From NCBI GenBank assembly GCA_023480885.1, contig JAMCWX010000064.1:1-64000 (forward strand): DNA of 64,000 nucleotides, read 5' to 3'. Under the pieces are notes generated by a model. That model saw only the letters and a list, made by a program, of their open reading frames with translations, did not search any database and had not been told where the DNA came from. The translations under genes and the position numbers were made by a program. This document shows positions 8,820-15,971 of the stretch, piece by piece. The DNA is from Chloroflexota bacterium. GTDB taxonomy: Bacteria > Chloroflexota > UBA6077 > FW602-bin22 > JACPRP01. Position 1 is the stretch's first letter; every line of letters starts with the position of its first letter.

Positions 8820-9188
8820 ATGTTGAAGCACCTCGTTTCCCGCTGGCTTCCAGTCCTTCTCTGGATGGGCCTCATCTTCTTCCTCTCCTCCCGATCAGAC
8901 CTGCCGACAATCGGCGATCACACCACGGATTTCATCGCTAAGAAAGACGCCCACGCCTTCGTCTACGCCGTTCTCGCCTTCCTTCTCCTTCGCGCAACGA
9001 GTGGCTCGACTCGGCCAGCGCTCTACGCCTTCGCCATCGCCGCGCTTTACGCGGTCTCCGACGAGTTCCACCAGACCTTCGTCTTCCGAAGGGAAGGAAC
9101 GCTGCGTGACATAGGCATCGACGCCGCGGCCGCGGCGTTAGCGTTGGTCGTAGTCGAGCGGCTGGGGCTGAGGCGAGCGCTGAAATGA
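8820..9188 (+). CDS. VanZ-like membrane protein
   Basis: 122-residue protein with three to four hydrophobic helices. The N-terminal WLPVLLWMGLIFFLSSRS, the central KKDAHAFVYAVLAFLLLRA and the motif AVSDEFHQTFVFRREGTLRDIGID are the conserved features of the VanZ-like family. VanZ itself gives low-level teicoplanin resistance, but most chromosomal relatives have no assigned role and should not be called resistance genes. It is preceded by a GGAG-containing site and stands between dnaK and the large regulator. Confidence 0.85.
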   Translation: MLKHLVSRWLPVLLWMGLIFFLSSRSDLPTIGDHTTDFIAKKDAHAFVYAVLAFLLLRATSGSTRPALYAFAIAALYAVSDEFHQTFVFRREGTLRDIGIDAAAAALALVVVERLGLRRALK

Positions 9189-9202
9189 GCAGCAAAACCA
9201 TC

Positions 9203-9231
9203 TTGACAGGCCCGGTTTCGGTGCCTAAAAT
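9203..9231 (+). promoter_or_regulatory. Sigma-70-type promoter for the large regulator gene
   Basis: TTGACA (9203-9208), 17-base spacer, TAAAAT (9226-9231). The start point would be near 9238, leaving a leader of about 95 bases before the GTG at 9334. Confidence 0.6.
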
Positions 9232-9333
9232 GAGTTAGAGTTACAACATACTCATTCATTCGAGAATCGAACGATAAACAGCGAAAGGCGGAGCCAGGAG
9301 CGAAGTCGCCAGAGATAGGTAGGTTGGTTTCTC

Positions 9334-12300
9334 GTGGAAACGGCCATCCCCATAGTCTCGACCAAGCTGCATCCTCCGATCATCCGCGACAACGTGCTGC
9401 GCCGGCCGCGCCTTCACGACGCGCTTGAGTTCGTCGTGAGGCGCAGGCTGACGCTGGTTTGCGCCGGCGCCGGCTACGGCAAGACTACCCTGCTTTCAGC
9501 TATCACCTATTCACACTTTCCCGTCATTTGGTACAGCTTGAGCCCAAGCGACTGGGACCTGGCTGTCTTCGTCTCATATCTAGCGCAGGGGATTCGACGC
9601 CATCAACCCGGCTTCGGCGATCGCGTGCTCCAGTTGCTTTCAGGGGAGAAGGGGTCCAGCGTGAACCCTGAAACCATCGCGGGCCAGCTCGTCAACTGCC
9701 TGAGCGAAGTCGAGGGCAGGGAGCTAGTTATCGTCCTGGACGACTATCACTTTGTAGATCGTAATCAGGCGGTCCGAAAAACCGTGGACTACTTGTTGAT
9801 CCACCTGCCAGCCAATTCGCACCTGGTGATTGCCACCAGGCGAGCTCCACGGCTGTCTTCGCTGCCACGCCTTCGCATGATTGGAGAGGTGAACGATGTA
9901 ACGGAAGCTGACCTTCGCTTCAGAGCTGACGAAGTGCAGGAGTTATTCAGCCAGTTCTATGGCCTGCGATTGAGTGGCGAGTCGGTCAACACTCTTGCCA
10001 GGCAGACCGAGGGCTGGATTATCGCCCTGCAACTGACAGCGCAGTCGCTCAGATCGAAGCACATGCAAAATGTGTACGATCCCCTGGCGAGCCTGGGAGC
10101 CGATAAGAGGCGACTGTTTGAGTACCTCGCGGAAGAGGTTTTCAAGCGCCAGCCGGCAAACGTTCAGCGTTTTCTCTGCGAATCGTCGATACTCTCGACC
10201 CTCTCGGCGGAAGGCTGCGATGCCATTTTCCGCCGAACGGATTCCGCGGCGATGCTTAGGCATATCGAGCAGAATAATCTCTTTGCCGTCGAGGTCGAAG
10301 AGGGGCACTGGCGCTATCATCACCTCTTCCGCGACTTCTTGCGCCAACTGATCGCCAGAGACGTGGGCCAGGTCAACGACCTTCATCGGCGGGCAGCCAT
10401 TTATTTTGAGGAACGAGGAGACCACATTCAGGCTATCCAACATTACCTCGTGGGCGCGGACTACCGAAGCGCGGCGACCCTGATAAGCAAGGTGGGCCAC
10501 TCCTTACTTCGCGCCAGCCGTTTCGATACCCTAACGTTCTGGATCAGCCAAATACCTGAACAAGACCTGCGTGGAGCGCCCGATCTGGTGTTCTTGCAAG
10601 CGCAGGTATTCGAGCTTCAGGGACATTACGACCGATCCTTGGAATGGTTGGAGCGAGCCGCTCAGGCATTTGTCGAAAATAAGAATGACCTTGGCCTTAG
10701 CAAAGTTCTGCGCAGCAAGGCATATATGGCCGCCTGGCGCCTGGGACGGCATGCCGAGGCCCAGACCCTATATCGTGAGGCGCTGGATCATTTGAGCCCT
10801 GAGAACACGATCGAAAGGGCCGATCTCCTGAGTTGCATCGCCCTGAGCCATTTGCCGGCTGCAAATCCAAAGGCTGCGCGCGAAGCCTTTGAGCAGGCGT
10901 TGCAGATTTACGAAGAAGCGGGCGACAAAGAAGGAACAGTCGCGACGTTGATCAACCCTGGCACCTGGATCTACTGGCTGCGGGGCGAATTCTCAGCGGG
11001 ACTAGTCTCGCTCAGCCGCGCGCTTGCCTTGGCCGAAGAGATTGGTAGCAAGCACATGCTTGCCGAATGTCTCGGCGGCCTGTCGGTGACGTTGCGCTAT
11101 CTTGAACGCTGTGAGGAGGCTAAGGAGTACGCGGAAAAGGCGGTGGCGCTCGGCCGCGAAATCGGTGCGGTTCAGCTCGAAGCCCACAACCTTACTTTTC
11201 TCGCCCTCGCGTGCCACGGCGGCCGCACTCCCGATCTGAACGCAGCCCGGCGTTACGCCGAGGAATCCGCACGGCTGGCAGAAAAAGAAGGGAACGAACG
11301 GATTCGGATCAGCGCCCTGAGCACGGAAGTCATGGTCCTTCGGCGTCTGGACGACCTGGTGGAGGCAGTCAGCATAGGCAATCTGCTGTTGGATATCGCC
11401 GAAAGGAGCACGGATCAATGGCTCATCGCCGCCTCGGAAATGAACGTTGGAGCCGCTCTCATCGATCAGGACGATGCGCGTGCCGAAGCTCTCCTGTTCC
11501 AGGCACGCGAGAGGTTCGAACGCCACGAAGACAAGTGGAACCTTGCTTGCGTCAACTTCTGGATCGCCGTGTTGCGCCTTCGCTCTAAACCTCGCCAGGC
11601 CCTGGAATACTTCCAGGTCAGCCTGGACCTGGCAAGAGCAAATAACTACGGTTTCTGGTTCATCGAGGAGCACAGGCACGCCGTGCCTTTGCTGGTGCTG
11701 GCCATTGGCAGCCACGTTTATCCTGAGTATTGCGCCCACTTGCTCGAGCGCATCGGTTTGGACGCTATCGATGACCTGAATGCCTTGCTGAATCACGAAG
11801 TCGCAGACGTTCGCCAGATAGCGGCGGAACAGGTCCGAAACCTTACGGGCGACGCACCAGGACCAGATTCTGTCGCGGTTCCCTCTGACCAACGCTACCT
11901 GACGGCGACGGCAGGGAAAGCAGCACCGAAGACGTTGCCAGGACGAGAGCTCGCGCCTCTACGTATCTGTTGCTTCGGCAATTTCAAGGTGTACCACGGC
12001 GATCGCCTTGTGCAGGAAGGCGCGTGGCGGCTCAAGAAAGTGAAAAGCCTGTTGAAATACCTGGCTGCGTGTCCAGACCACACCGTCACGAAGGATGAGG
12101 TGCTCGAGGTATTCTGGGGGGACCTGAAGCCAGAGGCTGCCAGGGCTGATCTAAGAAGGACCCTGCACTTGCTGCGTCGCGTGTTTGAACCGCGGGCGGA
12201 GGCTTGTTCTTCCAGGTATGTCGCCTCAGAGCACGGTATGCTGGGATTACGCCCTGAAATGATCGAGAGGATCGACGTCGACGAGTTTGTGCGGCACATC

Positions 12301-12726
12301 TCCGCCGCGCAAAAGGCGGAATGGCTGGGAGACCCGAGCCGAGCCGAGCAGGAATACGAAGCAGCCAGAACGCTTTACGTCGGCGACTTCCTGAGCGACG
12401 ACCCGTATGAAGACTGGACGATGGCCAGGCGCGAGCGCTTCAGGAACCTCTATCTCTCGGCGCTGGAGAAGATGGCGAAGTGGCGGATGGATGCTCGTGA
12501 CTACGAAGCCGCCATCACGTACCTGCAGAAGATACTCGACCAGGATTCCGCCCGGGAAGATGCTCACATACTCCTCATGCAGTGTCTCGCCAGGATCGGC
12601 CGGCGGCGTGAAGCGCTGGCCCAGTATGCGACTTGCCGCAGGATACTCAAGCAGGAGCTCGACCTGGAGCCCACGCCGGAAACTCAGGCGCTCTACGTCA
12701 GACTGGTGGCGGGCCAGACGATTTAG
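9334..12726 (+). CDS. Large SARP/MalT-type transcriptional regulator (AAA-TPR-BTAD)
   Basis: 1130-residue regulator. Residues about 20-330 form a STAND/AAA-type ATPase like MalT, with Walker A CAGAGYGKTT near residue 44 and LVIVLDDYHFVD as Walker B. A long TPR superhelix (about 340-830) would sense a ligand. The C-terminus reverses the MalT plan: instead of a LuxR helix-turn-helix it has an OmpR-like winged helix (about 876-975) and a bacterial transcriptional activator domain with TPRs (about 980-1130), as in SARP/AfsR proteins. Such proteins act as ATP- and ligand-gated activators. The start is GTG. It lies directly upstream of the transporter/AOR gene train and is the likely regulator of it, by position only. 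Confidence 0.88.
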   Translation: METAIPIVSTKLHPPIIRDNVLRRPRLHDALEFVVRRRLTLVCAGAGYGKTTLLSAITYSHFPVIWYSLSPSDWDLAVFVSYLAQGIRRHQPGFGDRVLQLLSGEKGSSVNPETIAGQLVNCLSEVEGRELVIVLDDYHFVDRNQAVRKTVDYLLIHLPANSHLVIATRRAPRLSSLPRLRMIGEVNDVTEADLRFRADEVQELFSQFYGLRLSGESVNTLARQTEGWIIALQLTAQSLRSKHMQNVYDPLASLGADKRRLFEYLAEEVFKRQPANVQRFLCESSILSTLSAEGCDAIFRRTDSAAMLRHIEQNNLFAVEVEEGHWRYHHLFRDFLRQLIARDVGQVNDLHRRAAIYFEERGDHIQAIQHYLVGADYRSAATLISKVGHSLLRASRFDTLTFWISQIPEQDLRGAPDLVFLQAQVFELQGHYDRSLEWLERAAQAFVENKNDLGLSKVLRSKAYMAAWRLGRHAEAQTLYREALDHLSPENTIERADLLSCIALSHLPAANPKAAREAFEQALQIYEEAGDKEGTVATLINPGTWIYWLRGEFSAGLVSLSRALALAEEIGSKHMLAECLGGLSVTLRYLERCEEAKEYAEKAVALGREIGAVQLEAHNLTFLALACHGGRTPDLNAARRYAEESARLAEKEGNERIRISALSTEVMVLRRLDDLVEAVSIGNLLLDIAERSTDQWLIAASEMNVGAALIDQDDARAEALLFQARERFERHEDKWNLACVNFWIAVLRLRSKPRQALEYFQVSLDLARANNYGFWFIEEHRHAVPLLVLAIGSHVYPEYCAHLLERIGLDAIDDLNALLNHEVADVRQIAAEQVRNLTGDAPGPDSVAVPSDQRYLTATAGKAAPKTLPGRELAPLRICCFGNFKVYHGDRLVQEGAWRLKKVKSLLKYLAACPDHTVTKDEVLEVFWGDLKPEAARADLRRTLHLLRRVFEPRAEACSSRYVASEHGMLGLRPEMIERIDVDEFVRHISAAQKAEWLGDPSRAEQEYEAARTLYVGDFLSDDPYEDWTMARRERFRNLYLSALEKMAKWRMDARDYEAAITYLQKILDQDSAREDAHILLMQCLARIGRRREALAQYATCRRILKQELDLEPTPETQALYVRLVAGQTI

Positions 12727-12877
12727 AGACATTCCCCACAGGCCGAGACCTGGACGTCCTGCCGACGTTTTGTCGACGTTTCACAGACGCCTCTGCTGTA
12801 GAATTCCCTCAATAAGCCAGGACCTGTTCGCCTATTGTCACCGCCGCGATGCTTTCCTTAGATTTTCTGTCATTTCT

Positions 12878-12908
12878 CCTTTGCGCTCTTGGCGGTCTTT
12901 GCGGTTCA
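12878..12908 (+). repeat. 31-bp dispersed repeat, copy 1
   Basis: A 31-base stretch, beginning CCTTTGCGCTCTTGG, is repeated exactly at 28677-28707 on the same strand. Each copy is followed by a T-rich run and lies a short way upstream of a gene start (12977 and 28746). It is the only notable feature in the 250-base gap between the regulator and the hydrolase. Confidence 0.7.
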
Positions 12909-12976
12909 CCTGTTTTCACACTAGTGGGGAGATCGTCAGGGATCTCCCGGAGAAGAATTCATCAAGGAGGGAGAGT

Positions 12977-13768
12977 ATGCCTAAGATTCGAGCTAACGGC
13001 ATCGATATCTACTACGAGGTATATGGCGCAGGAGAACCACTGATGCTGATCATGGGCCTGGGCGCTGACTGCCGCCAGTGGGCTTTCGTACTGCCAGCGC
13101 TGGCCCAAAAGTACAAGGTCATCGTCTTCGATAACCGAGGAGCCGGCCAGACAGATAAGCCTGAAACCCCATATTCCATCCCACTATTTGCCAGCGACAC
13201 CGCCGCCCTCTTAGATGCGCTTGATATCGACAAGGCCCACATCCTGGGAGCCTCCATGGGAGGCATGATCGCTCAAGAACTTGCGATTAGTCATCCCGAG
13301 CGAGCGCAAAGCCTCATCCTGGCCTGCACCTTCGCCAAGCCCGATAACATGTCGCGCGCCATATTGACGACGTGGCGGATGGTGGCTGAGAGGCTGGGGC
13401 CACAGGGCCTGGTGAAAACCATGTTTCCCTGGGGATTCACCGCGGACTTCTATGAGAACCACGCTGCTGAGCTAGAGATGGCCGAGGGTCTTTTCCTCGG
13501 CAATCCTCAGCCCCTTCACGCGTTCTTGAACCAGTGCGACGCCTGCCTGAACCACGACACGACCGCTCGCCTGCCACAGATTTCCGTGCCCACGCTAGTA
13601 ATGGTGGCTCGGGAGGACATACTCACACCCCCGCGACTGGCAAACGTGCTCTACCAAAGCATTCCTGGGGCCAAGTTGGCCGTCCTGGAAAGCGGAGGCC
13701 ACGTCTTCCTTGCCGAGGCGCCGGACAAAGCAGCAGCCGCGATCCTGGAATTCCTCGGCAGCCTCTAA
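12977..13768 (+). CDS. Alpha/beta hydrolase
   Basis: 263-residue alpha/beta-hydrolase-fold enzyme starting at ATG 12977 after AAGGAGGGAGAGT. Visible elements: oxyanion region LMLIMGLGADCRQW, nucleophile elbow LGASMGGM (Ser), acid Asp in VAREDILTPPR, and catalytic His in ESGGHVFLAE. It resembles MhpC/BphD and 3-oxoadipate enol-lactonase-type hydrolases, which cleave C-C or ester bonds. No signal peptide, so cytoplasmic. It opens the gene train that continues with a Liv transporter, AOR and 2-oxoacid dehydrogenase genes, and may process the imported substrate. Exact substrate unknown. Confidence 0.85.
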   Translation: MPKIRANGIDIYYEVYGAGEPLMLIMGLGADCRQWAFVLPALAQKYKVIVFDNRGAGQTDKPETPYSIPLFASDTAALLDALDIDKAHILGASMGGMIAQELAISHPERAQSLILACTFAKPDNMSRAILTTWRMVAERLGPQGLVKTMFPWGFTADFYENHAAELEMAEGLFLGNPQPLHAFLNQCDACLNHDTTARLPQISVPTLVMVAREDILTPPRLANVLYQSIPGAKLAVLESGGHVFLAEAPDKAAAAILEFLGSL

Positions 13769-13828
13769 ACAAAAGGCATGAGGACTTTTCTTTGAGAGAA
13801 CTGTTCAAGAACAAGGAGGAGAACAAGA

Positions 13829-15061
13829 ATGCGAAAACAGTCTCGGATCACGGTTATCCTGGCTGTCCTGCTGGGCATTAGCCTCCTGCTTAGCGCTTGC
13901 CAGTCAGCGCCAGCGCCAAGCGCATCCTCCAGCAAGCCTGAGGAGAAGGCGAAGACTGAGTCGAAGGAACCGTACAAGATCGGCGTCTTGACAACTCTCA
14001 CTGGCCCCCCGGCTTTCGTCGGGAACGACATCCGCGATGCGGCCGTGCTCGAGGTCGAGCGAATCAATGCCGCCGGCGGCATTGACGGACACCCTATCGA
14101 GCTACTAGTCGAGGATGATGGCGGCGACCCCAGTAAGGCGGTGACCGGGCTTACCAAACTGATCCGCCAGGACAAGGTGCTGGCGGTGACTGGGCCGTTC
14201 ATCGGTCCCCTTGAAGCATCCTTGCGCCCTGTGGCCGAACGTGAGCAAACCCCCTTCGTCGTCATCTGTCCGACGATCCCTGAGCTCCGGGCCAAGAAAG
14301 ACAAATACGCGTTCAATATCGCCCAGCCCGAGAGCGCTCGCGTTGGCGCCTGGCTCGACATCCTGAAGGGCAACAAGTACACCAAGGTTGCCGGAATTAC
14401 CAGCAATGACCCGGTGCTCCTGGCATCATTCAAATTGCTGCAAACGGAAGCGCGTGCTCAGGGAATCGAGGTTATCGTCCTGCCCGACGCCGTCGATCCG
14501 AACGCGGTTGACTTGACGCCCGAAGTTACCAAGCTGAAGGAACTCGTCGCCAGGGAAAAACCCCAGGCCGTAGTGAGCGGTGTTTGGCCCCCCAGCACTC
14601 CGACCCTGTTGAAAACTATGAAGCAACTGGGAGTCGAAATACCCACCATAACGTATGACGCTGCCGCTGATCCATTCTTATTCGCCATGGGCGGCGACGA
14701 GCTTAACGGGCTGTTGCTGCCCGGCGGCAAAGTGCTGGCTGGCGAGGCGTTGCCCGATAGCGAACCTCAGAAGGCCGTCATCATCGACTTTAAGAAGCGC
14801 TACGAGGGGAAGACGGGGCGGCCGGCCAGCGCACTTGCGGGAGACAGCCGCGACGCGATCAACATAATTGCGAATGCGCTCAAGGTGGCAGGCCCGGACA
14901 AGGCCAAGATTCGCGATGCGGTCGAAAAGACCACCAACTTCGTCGGCGTCAACGGCGTCTACAATTATAAGCCCGACGATCACGAGGGGGTCAGCAAGGA
15001 ATCCTTCGCCATTTACGAGGTCAAGGATAAGAAGTTCGTGTTCCTTAGGGTCGTCAAGTAG
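13829..15061 (+). CDS. Liv-type ABC transporter substrate-binding lipoprotein
   Basis: 410-residue type I binding protein (Peripla_BP_6 family). The signal peptide ends in LLLSAC, giving a lipid-anchored protein, and a Ser/Ala/Lys linker follows. The mature domain begins YKIGVLTTLTGPPAFVGNDIRDAAVLEVERINAAGGI, typical of LivJ/amide-urea binding proteins. It has GGAGG upstream and is followed by livH after 28 bases. Relatives bind branched-chain amino acids, urea, amides or aromatic and dicarboxylic acids. Given the enzymes downstream, an organic acid is at least as likely as an amino acid. Confidence 0.9.
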   Translation: MRKQSRITVILAVLLGISLLLSACQSAPAPSASSSKPEEKAKTESKEPYKIGVLTTLTGPPAFVGNDIRDAAVLEVERINAAGGIDGHPIELLVEDDGGDPSKAVTGLTKLIRQDKVLAVTGPFIGPLEASLRPVAEREQTPFVVICPTIPELRAKKDKYAFNIAQPESARVGAWLDILKGNKYTKVAGITSNDPVLLASFKLLQTEARAQGIEVIVLPDAVDPNAVDLTPEVTKLKELVAREKPQAVVSGVWPPSTPTLLKTMKQLGVEIPTITYDAAADPFLFAMGGDELNGLLLPGGKVLAGEALPDSEPQKAVIIDFKKRYEGKTGRPASALAGDSRDAINIIANALKVAGPDKAKIRDAVEKTTNFVGVNGVYNYKPDDHEGVSKESFAIYEVKDKKFVFLRVVK

Positions 15062-15089
15062 TCCGAGAGGTCCGAAGGGGGGCGAGTGC

Positions 15090-15971
15090 GTGAGCGCTGC
15101 CAATTTGCTCCAGTTGCTGGTCGCGGGCATCACTATGGGAGCCGTGTACGGCCTCGTCGCTCTGGGGTTCGTCACCATATACCGGTGTTCGGGCGTGGTG
15201 AACTTCGCGCAGGGAGAGTTCGTCATGCTCGGCGCTCTGCTGACGGTCTACTTGTTGAAGGTGGCCTACCTTCCATACCCCGCTGCGGCGGCCGTTGCCG
15301 TAGTGATCGTCGTCCTCGTCGGGGTGCTCGTATACCAAATGGTGGTCGCCCCCCTTCGCCAGGCATCTGTTCTCTCGCTCATTATGGCGACATTGGGCGT
15401 CAGTCTGTTTATCCAGAACGACGCCCTCGTCGCCTGGAGCGCCCGTCCCGCCGCTCTACCACCGTTCTCAGGCGATATCCCCATTCGCCTTGGCGAGGTA
15501 TCCGTCGTCCCTCAAAGCCTGTGGGTGATTCTGATGGCGGCGGTGGTTCTGGTGGCGCTCTATCTGCTGAACAACCGAACCCTCTTTGGCAAGAAAATGA
15601 CCGCCACCGCCACTCAGCCACTGGCGGCTGGCCTTGTCGGCATATCCACGGGTTCGATGATCCGCTGGTCGTTCGCCATTAGCGCCGCCGTCGGCGCGTT
15701 CGCCGGCCTGTTCCTGGCGGCAATGGTGCCCATGAACTTCGCCTCTGGCACGACCTTTGGCCTCAAGGGCTTTGTGGCCGCGGTTCTGGGCGGCTGGGGC
15801 AAGAGCACGGGCGCCGTCTTGGGGGGGCTTGCGCTAGGCATTGTGGAGGCTTTCAGCGCCGGGTTACTTCCGACGGGCTACAAGGACGCCATCGCTTTTC
15901 TCGTCCTCATACTCATTCTCTACTATCGACCGACAGGTATCTTGGGCGCGTCGCTGGCGGGGGCAGAGTAG
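15090..15971 (+). CDS. livH: Liv-type ABC transporter permease LivH
   Basis: 293-residue permease, about eight transmembrane segments. The N-terminus LVAGITMGAVYGLVALGFVTIYRCSGVVNFAQGEFVMLGA is the LivH signature. I take GTG 15090, preceded by a GGGGGG-rich site, because the open frame upstream has no start with homology and covers the preceding gene in another frame. The stop codon TAG abuts the ATG of the next gene (15972) with no gap, implying coupled translation with the fused partner. Confidence 0.9.
   Translation: MSAANLLQLLVAGITMGAVYGLVALGFVTIYRCSGVVNFAQGEFVMLGALLTVYLLKVAYLPYPAAAAVAVVIVVLVGVLVYQMVVAPLRQASVLSLIMATLGVSLFIQNDALVAWSARPAALPPFSGDIPIRLGEVSVVPQSLWVILMAAVVLVALYLLNNRTLFGKKMTATATQPLAAGLVGISTGSMIRWSFAISAAVGAFAGLFLAAMVPMNFASGTTFGLKGFVAAVLGGWGKSTGAVLGGLALGIVEAFSAGLLPTGYKDAIAFLVLILILYYRPTGILGASLAGAE

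Noticed and set aside
12407-13768. 453-codon open frame ending with the alpha/beta hydrolase
   Set aside because: Only the part from ATG 12977 has homology and a ribosome-binding site; the earlier part is out of frame inside the regulator gene and intergenic sequence.
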